DNA of 64,000 bases from Myxococcales bacterium (GTDB taxonomy: Bacteria > Myxococcota_A > Polyangia > Polyangiales > JAFGIB01). The notes under the pieces were generated by a model. It searched no databases. It had not been told where the DNA came from and saw nothing but the letters and a program-made list of their open reading frames with translations. Where the stretch lies: the NCBI GenBank assembly GCA_029880325.1, contig JAOUOP010000001.1:248001-312000 (forward strand). The letters are read 5' to 3'. This document shows, piece after piece, positions 58,422 through 64,000 of the stretch; position 1 is the stretch's first letter; each line of letters begins with the position of its first letter. The translations under genes and the position numbers were made by a program.

Positions 58422-61400
58422 TCAGCCCGTCTCGGCGCGCAGCCGACTGAGCTGCTTGGCGGCCGCTGCCAGCAGTTCGTGACGTACCGCCGGAGCCTGA
58501 CGACCCCGGCCCAAAAGCACCAACGCCCCCTCCCCGCGCAGTCGCTCACCTTCGAAGTAAGCGAGTAGGAAGAGCATGGTGCGCTCGCCGCCGCGCTTGG
58601 TCTGCGTCTCGGCCCCGGCGCCGAAGTGGGTGCCCTCGACGGCCTCGTCCAGGGAGCGTAGAGCCGCGTCGACCTGGCTGTAGACCGCGCCCGGAGGCTC
58701 CTGCTCCCCCGTGGACGCCAGCAAGCGCGGCTCGTGCTCGCCGCGCACGAAAAGTAGGCCGCCAAAGCCCTCGGCCTGCCGCATCAGCCAGGCCAGAACA
58801 TGACGCGCGCCCACTTCGATTTCATGCACCTCCGCCAGCGCCGCTTCGAAGGCTTTCACCTCGCGCTTGATCGCCACCTGAGAAACGAAGCCGCCTTCGC
58901 TGGCTGCGGTGTCGGTAAGGCGCTGGAAACGAGCGATGAGCGCGGGGTTTCCAAGCGCCGTGAAGTGCCCCTCCACTTGCTTGAGGTGTTCGGTGAAACA
59001 CTTGCGGTCGCCCCGCATCCATGCCACCCGTGCCCACGTCTCGTGGATGGCGCCCAGCACAAACGGCCCCCCCTGTTCCTCGTAGCGCTCGAGCATCTTT
59101 TGCAGGTAGGCCTCGGCGTCACCATATTCGCCGAGCGAGGCCAGGGCGATCGCGTAGGGCAGCTCGAAGGCGATGCGCACCGCGTAGTAGCTTGCATCGC
59201 GGGGGTCGGCAACAGCGAGCACTTCTTCGCAGACACGCTTGGCCGACTCGTGATCGCCCAGCTCATTGTGGGCCTGGGCCAGGATGCCCATGTCCGCCGA
59301 CCAACCCACGCGCTCCAGCGGTTGCTCGTTTGGGAACAGGGACTCCAGCCGGGCCACGCAGCCGCCGGCGTTGCCCCGCGTCAGCTCGTAGACGGCCTCT
59401 GCGGTGACTTCGTAACGCTCCAGGCCCGGCGCCTGGCGCCCCAAATGCCGAGTCTCGGTCATCGTTCGCTTGGCGATGACCAAGTCCTGCCACAGCGCCC
59501 CGAATAGGTTGACGGCCAGGGGCGCCCAAACCTCCACCTGCCACGAACAGCCGGCGCGGATGGCCGCTGTCTCCATGCGCTCGTAGGCTTCGCGGACCTC
59601 TTCCACCTCGCCACGAAAGCCGTGGTACTGCAGCCTCAGCTGGGCCGCGATCAGCTGGTGGACGTCGATGCCATGGGCATCCAGCGCGTCGGCGCGGTCG
59701 AGGGCACGGCGGTCGCCGCGGCAGCTCTCGAGCAGGCCCATGGTGTATGAGACGCCGCCCTTCAAGAGCGAACGCGTTTCGGCCGGCACCCCGGGCAGGG
59801 CCTTCGGATCGTCGACGACTGTTTCGAGTTCGGCCATGCGCTGGTAGGTACGATCGAAGCGATCTTCGGTGGTCAGAACCAGGGCTCGGCAAAATGCATG
59901 GGCAAAACCCGCAGGTTGGCGCACGCCGAAGGCGGCGAGCGGTTCGAGGCGGTCGGCGATGCGGTCGATGCCGGCCCGGTCCAGACATGCAGCCGCCTTG
60001 CCGGCAAGCGCGACCATCGAGTTGACCGCCAGTTCAAACAATTCGACCCCGCCGCAAGGCCTCGCCCGCCTTGGCTGCAGCGCGTAGCGCAGCAAACCGA
60101 AGCCGAGGCCGAGCCAAGCCCCCAGGCGCCCCAATGCCCGTTGCCACCGACGCGCGATGTCGAGCCCCATCACGCGATCGAGTGCATCACTGAGCGCCGC
60201 CTCGTGGCGGTCGAGTCTGCGGTCGACGGTGTAGGCAGCCAGGCCGAGCGGAACCAGCACGGCCAGAATGCGAGACAGTGGCTCGCCGCGCCGCCGCAGC
60301 GCCTCGAGTGCCCGCTCGAGCAAGCGCACGTGGCTTCCCAGGTCATCGGCCTGACGACCGAGGTCGAGCGCCGCATCGACCACCAGGGCGCTGCCGCGCC
60401 CGTCGCTGGCGTCGAGCAGGTGCAGCCCCGCTGTCAATCGTTCGGCATGTGTCAACTCTGGATTCTGCAACATGGTTTCCGCGAGGCGCAGCTGTAGTCG
60501 CGCGCGGCGGTCGGCTTCGATGCCCTCATAGACCAGACGCCTCAATGCCTCACTGTCGAAACGATAGCCCTCATCGCTGACCGAAAGCAGGCCCGCCTGC
60601 ACCAGCCCCTGGAGCTGCAGGCCGAGATCGTCGTCGCCGGCAGCGCCCCATAGCGCCTGGCCCTGCGCCAGCGTCATCGCTCCGCGGTGCACGCTGAGCT
60701 GCTCGGCGATTTCCCGCTGCTCGGCGCTCAAGACCCCCAAGCGCCGGGCAAAAACTTCGGTTGCGCGAGGCGGCAACGCGAGCGCGCTGGGCTCGTTGGG
60801 AAGCGTCCAGGCGCCTTCGCTGTAGACCAGATCGCCCCGATCGAGCATCAGGCGCAATAACTCCATGGTAATAGCCGGCGAGCCACGGCTGCGTTCGTGC
60901 AGATAGTCGCACAGACGCTGCAAGTGAGGGGCATCCCCGAAGATGGACTCGAGCCAGCGCTTCGAATCGGCTTGACCCAGGGGTGGAATCCGAAGCTCCC
61001 TAGAGCCATGGGCCAGCGCCGAAAGCGCGGTCTCCGAGATGGCTTCGTCGTCGCGATGGACGGTGCTCACCAGAAGCAGTGGAAGCTCCCGGGAGGCCAG
61101 TGCCAGCGTGGCCAGCAATACAGCGGAAGCCTCGTCGCAGCGGTGGACGTCGTCGACCAACAGGGCGATCGGATGGGCGCACGCGACCTCGATGAAGAAG
61201 TCGCTCAGCGCCTGCTGGCAGGCCGTGCGCCACCTTGGCGAATGGAAGCCGACGGGCGCCACGCTGCGGGCTTCGCCCGAAAGCGACAACTCCGGCAACA
61301 GCTGCTGCAGTACGCCCGCCCGCGCCTGGGCAGCGGGCCGCGCCAGCCCGGGCCGATCGGTCAAAAGTCGCGAGACGAGCGCCAGCACCGTGCCATAGGG

Positions 61401-62519
61401 GCGCGGGTGGGCCTCTCCGTGTACGGCCAGCGTCAGCACCCCCCGCAGCTTCGCCGCCAGCTCGATCTCCGCGAGCAAGCGTGTGCGCCCCATGCCTTCG
61501 TCGGCACTCAACAACAAAGAGTGACCTCGTCCGCGCTGTATCGAATCCAAGATGCCAGCCACCGTCGAAAGCTCCCGCTCGCGGCCCACGATCGGCACGC
61601 TCACCAGGTGGCTCTCGGCCAGGCTCACCTCCGGGTCCTCGCTGCGTCCGCCGATCGCATCGAGCCGATCGATGACGGCCCCCGCACTCGCAGGCCGCGC
61701 CCTGCGATCGAGCGAGAGCAGCGCCATGATCAGCGCATCGAGCTTTTGTGGAATCTCGGGCAGCGGCGTGCCCTGGCGGTCGCATTCAGGCTTGCCGGCC
61801 GACGGCGGCGCCGGCTTGCGCGTCCAGGCGGTGCGCAGCTGGTGAGGGTCAGTCACGGGGTAGGCGTGTTTGCCCGTCAGCATGAAGTAACCAACAGCGC
61901 CCAGACCGTAGAGGTCGAGCCCCTGGTCCATCGGCTGTCCGTCAAGGGCCTCCGGCGGCACACAGGGCGCGGTTCCGATCACCTCACCGCAGCAACCCTG
62001 ATCAGCGAGCACGCCGAAGTCGATCAACTTGCAGTGACCGTCGGACATCAGGCGCACGTTCCTGGGGCTGACGTCGCGATGCAGCAGCCGGCGCGCATGC
62101 AAGAGCGCCAGCGAGGTGGCCAGCTCGCGCAGGTACCGGCAGACCGACTCCCACGGCAGCGGCGACAGCTCACGCAGGTCTGCCCCCGAGAGTAGCTCCA
62201 TGGTGTAGAAGGCACCGTCGTCGTCGAGGCCGTAGTCATAGACCTCGATGATGCGCGGATGGGAGAGCTGTGCGAGGGTGTGGAACTCGCGCTCGAAGAG
62301 CCTCAGGGCTTCGTCTCCGTCCTGCCGGCTCCGACTGAGGCGCTTGAGCGCCAGTGCACGGCCGTCGCGACGATCGCGCACCCGATAGACGGTCGCCATA
62401 CCGCCGCTTCCCACGAGCGCCTCGACCTCATAGCGCGCCCCGATCAACCCCGGCGCGCACGACCCCCGTTCGGTCGCACCAGAAACCTCGGCCTGTCCGT
62501 ACTCAGGGCCCTGGGGCAT
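58422..62519 (-). CDS. Ser/Thr protein kinase fused to ATPase, TPR and GAF-like domains
   Basis: A 1365-residue signalling protein. Kinase domain, residues 30-290: glycine loop VGSGGMATVY, Lys59, HRDVSPRN (Asp149, Asn154) and DFG at 167, so it looks active. A PknK/AfsR-like ATPase module follows (about 305-700), but its P-loop reads ADEGMGRT (339-346), with Ala and Arg where Gly and Lys are expected; Walker B LLVDDVHRCDE is intact. TPR-like helices occupy about 800-1200 and a GAF-like domain the C-terminus. It lies 73 nt after the CpsB-like phosphatase on the same strand, so it may sense and control polysaccharide production. Confidence 0.9.
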   Translation of the reverse strand: MPQGPEYGQAEVSGATERGSCAPGLIGARYEVEALVGSGGMATVYRVRDRRDGRALALKRLSRSRQDGDEALRLFEREFHTLAQLSHPRIIEVYDYGLDDDGAFYTMELLSGADLRELSPLPWESVCRYLRELATSLALLHARRLLHRDVSPRNVRLMSDGHCKLIDFGVLADQGCCGEVIGTAPCVPPEALDGQPMDQGLDLYGLGAVGYFMLTGKHAYPVTDPHQLRTAWTRKPAPPSAGKPECDRQGTPLPEIPQKLDALIMALLSLDRRARPASAGAVIDRLDAIGGRSEDPEVSLAESHLVSVPIVGRERELSTVAGILDSIQRGRGHSLLLSADEGMGRTRLLAEIELAAKLRGVLTLAVHGEAHPRPYGTVLALVSRLLTDRPGLARPAAQARAGVLQQLLPELSLSGEARSVAPVGFHSPRWRTACQQALSDFFIEVACAHPIALLVDDVHRCDEASAVLLATLALASRELPLLLVSTVHRDDEAISETALSALAHGSRELRIPPLGQADSKRWLESIFGDAPHLQRLCDYLHERSRGSPAITMELLRLMLDRGDLVYSEGAWTLPNEPSALALPPRATEVFARRLGVLSAEQREIAEQLSVHRGAMTLAQGQALWGAAGDDDLGLQLQGLVQAGLLSVSDEGYRFDSEALRRLVYEGIEADRRARLQLRLAETMLQNPELTHAERLTAGLHLLDASDGRGSALVVDAALDLGRQADDLGSHVRLLERALEALRRRGEPLSRILAVLVPLGLAAYTVDRRLDRHEAALSDALDRVMGLDIARRWQRALGRLGAWLGLGFGLLRYALQPRRARPCGGVELFELAVNSMVALAGKAAACLDRAGIDRIADRLEPLAAFGVRQPAGFAHAFCRALVLTTEDRFDRTYQRMAELETVVDDPKALPGVPAETRSLLKGGVSYTMGLLESCRGDRRALDRADALDAHGIDVHQLIAAQLRLQYHGFRGEVEEVREAYERMETAAIRAGCSWQVEVWAPLAVNLFGALWQDLVIAKRTMTETRHLGRQAPGLERYEVTAEAVYELTRGNAGGCVARLESLFPNEQPLERVGWSADMGILAQAHNELGDHESAKRVCEEVLAVADPRDASYYAVRIAFELPYAIALASLGEYGDAEAYLQKMLERYEEQGGPFVLGAIHETWARVAWMRGDRKCFTEHLKQVEGHFTALGNPALIARFQRLTDTAASEGGFVSQVAIKREVKAFEAALAEVHEIEVGARHVLAWLMRQAEGFGGLLFVRGEHEPRLLASTGEQEPPGAVYSQVDAALRSLDEAVEGTHFGAGAETQTKRGGERTMLFLLAYFEGERLRGEGALVLLGRGRQAPAVRHELLAAAAKQLSRLRAETG

Positions 62520-62592
62520 CGCTGAATTCTAAGGTGTCGAGGTCGCGTTCGATAGGTAGGCCGCTGTGAGCTGCGAACCCGGACGCGCGTTT

Positions 62593-63321
62593 TCACTCTC
62601 CGTTCGCGTAGGGCCGCCCCTCGGGTGTCGGACGATGCAGGTCGCTGCCCACCTCGTCGACAAAGCCACGCTCGATCAGCCGGCTGAGAAAGCGCCCGCG
62701 GCTGCCCTGACCCGGCACGTTGACCTTGCCCACCGTGCGGTTGACCTGGAACTTCACCCCGGCCGAGCGCAGGTCGTAGAGAACCTCCTCGCCGCTGTCG
62801 TTATCGCGCAGCCAACGATAGCGCTCCACGTGGGCCAAAAGTGGCACGTAGCCCTTTTCGGTCATGGCGGACACCGCTTCGAAGAGCCCCACCGGCACGC
62901 TCTCGGAGGTGATGGTCTCGAAGAGCAGGTAGCGCTCGGGCCCAAAGGCAAGCACGCGCCCCTCGCGCACGCGTCCGGGCAGCGACTCGTCCAGGAAGTG
63001 CTCGGCCCCCAGCTCGAGTTCAACGCCGAGACCCGAGGCCTCCAGCGCGCGATGCAGGGCCTCGAAGCCTCGTTTCAGGTCGTCGGGTTCGTTGGGGAAG
63101 CGGCCCGGAAAGATGTGCGAGGTGCAGACCACGGTCCCGGCGCCGGCCTCCGAAAGCAGGCGCAACATGGCGATGGACTCCTCGAGCGACCGACTGCCGT
63201 CGTCCACGCCGGCGATCGCGTGGCAGTGGCAGTCACGCGGGCGCAGCTCGATGCTCGCCGGGCCGCCCCCGGACTGCGACTTCGAAGCGCTGGAAAAGAG
63301 CGAACGCACCCGCTCGAACAT
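62593..63321 (-). CDS. CpsB/YwqE-type PHP-family tyrosine phosphatase
   Basis: A 242-residue metal-dependent phosphatase that should dephosphorylate the BY-kinase Tyr tail. PHP motifs: DCHCHAIAGVDDGSRSLEES (His32 and His34), CTSHIFPGRF, ELGAEHFLDESL, LLAHVERYRWL and VGSDLHRPTPEG, the set of His/Asp/Glu ligands expected for the trinuclear metal site. GGTGAG lies just before its ATG. It sits between the Wza-like gene (17-nt gap) and the kinase gene, in one transcription direction. Confidence 0.93.
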   Translation of the reverse strand: MFERVRSLFSSASKSQSGGGPASIELRPRDCHCHAIAGVDDGSRSLEESIAMLRLLSEAGAGTVVCTSHIFPGRFPNEPDDLKRGFEALHRALEASGLGVELELGAEHFLDESLPGRVREGRVLAFGPERYLLFETITSESVPVGLFEAVSAMTEKGYVPLLAHVERYRWLRDNDSGEEVLYDLRSAGVKFQVNRTVGKVNVPGQGSRGRFLSRLIERGFVDEVGSDLHRPTPEGRPYANGE

Positions 63322-63338
63322 CAGCTCACCATCATACG

Positions 63339-64000
63339 CTACTTCGCCAGTTGATCCGCCGTAAAGGCCGTGCCCGTGGCGGACTGGGCGCCGGCCAGGA
63401 AGGGCAGCAACTGCTGCATGTAGCGGCTGGCCTTGGACAGGCCGGTGGGCGCCACGATCACGCGGTCGCCGGGGCGTAGTGCGATGCGGTCGTCGTGCAG
63501 CAGCGCGACCTCCAGGTCCACCGTGTAGACGATGGGCTTGGCATAGCCGCCGCGCAAGACCGCGATCTCGTTGCGGCCCGACACGATGCTCGGCCCGCCG
63601 GCCACCGCCAAAGCCTCGGCCAGCGTGACTCGCTCGCGCTGGATTGGAACCACCGTGGGTCGCTGCACCTCGCCGAGAACGTAGACCTTCTTGTCGGCCC
63701 CGTCGGGCACGAAAACCACGTCCTTGTCGCGCATCAGCAGGTTTCGCTCCACGTCGCCGCGCAACAGGATGTCGGCCAGGCTGATGGGCAACAGCTTGCC
63801 CCCGCGCAGCACGTAGGAGCCCTCGAGATCGGCCAGCGGCGCGATGCCCCCGGCCAACCCGATGCCCTCGAGCAGCGTGGTATCGCCGTCGACGGCAAAG
63901 GCGCCGGGCCGGATCACGTGCCCCAGGATGTAGAACTTCTGCGAGTCGTAGCGCAGCACCTCCACCGAAACCTCGGGCTCGACGATGAACTTGGCCGCCG
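63339..64000 (-). CDS. Polysaccharide export outer-membrane protein, 5' part outside the window
   Basis: Only the C-terminal 220 residues are present, and the frame continues beyond 64000 (AKFIVEPEVSVEVLRYDSQK at the edge). Soluble-ligand-binding beta-grasp (SLBB) repeats are visible: FYILGHVIRPGAFAVDGDTT, VYVLGEVQRPTVVPIQRERV and the linking DGADKK. It belongs to the Wza/KpsD/GumB secretin-like family that forms the outer-membrane channel for capsule or EPS. The C-terminal amphipathic helix used for membrane insertion seems to be represented by RYMQQLLPFLAGAQ. It is the first visible gene of the wza - cpsB-like - kinase run. Confidence 0.9.
   Translation of the reverse strand, partial: AAKFIVEPEVSVEVLRYDSQKFYILGHVIRPGAFAVDGDTTLLEGIGLAGGIAPLADLEGSYVLRGGKLLPISLADILLRGDVERNLLMRDKDVVFVPDGADKKVYVLGEVQRPTVVPIQRERVTLAEALAVAGGPSIVSGRNEIAVLRGGYAKPIVYTVDLEVALLHDDRIALRPGDRVIVAPTGLSKASRYMQQLLPFLAGAQSATGTAFTADQLAK

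Overview
The window is GC-rich (roughly 70% by eye) with dense genes, many ATGA/TGATG overlaps and many lipoproteins carrying Gly/Ala/Pro-rich linkers. AgmX/PglI-type C-terminal domains, RCC1-like and PQQ-propeller lipoproteins, ETDxDCGG Cys modules, a DUF3516 helicase and a Ser/Thr kinase fused to an ATPase/TPR module all point to Myxococcota (the former Deltaproteobacteria; Bradymonadales/Polyangia-like). The exact lineage cannot be fixed from sequence alone. I saw no rRNA, tRNA, CRISPR array or intact transposase.

1-9.1 kb: an XPB-type helicase faces away from a branched-chain/organic-acid ABC transporter operon (substrate-binding lipoprotein, two ATPases, an acyl-CoA ligase, two permeases). 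The ligase inside the operon suggests that uptake is coupled to CoA activation. 9.1-24.7 kb: a persulfide dioxygenase-rhodanese fusion, an RCC1-like exported protein, a 137-nt near-pure C tract that is probably artefactual, several lipoproteins, an acyl-CoA dehydrogenase, a 1545-residue TPR membrane protein, a RluD-type pseudouridine synthase and a DUF2378/V4R-like protein. 24.7-43.1 kb: mostly housekeeping. It holds purU with a DUF3516 helicase, a universal stress protein, purD-tsaC, a cis-prenyl transferase, a PQQ propeller lipoprotein, and a minus-strand run dapB - zinc-ribbon membrane protein - propeller - queA - tgt. It closes with a lipoprotein that has a histone-H1-like tail and a clear terminator.

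43.4-64 kb: an exopolysaccharide locus. It encodes a Wzz/BY-kinase, methyltransferases, a Wzy-like polymerase, a GT2, a GT-B-like protein, a GT11 fucosyltransferase-like enzyme, a Wzx-like flippase, a WcaJ-type initiating transferase, a lipoprotein/beta-barrel pair, and then a Wza-like export protein, a CpsB-type phosphatase and a large Ser/Thr kinase. The middle (about 46-55 kb) is visibly less GC-rich, has genes on both strands and contains a 1.1-kb gene-free stretch with inverted repeats. This fits a laterally acquired, frequently rearranged glycan cassette.

The oddest items are the poly-C tract, the inverted-repeat island at 47.5-48.1 kb, a decayed kinase glycine loop at 58.3 kb beside an intact kinase whose ATPase P-loop is degenerate, and a membrane protein with five copies of a T-x-x-G motif.
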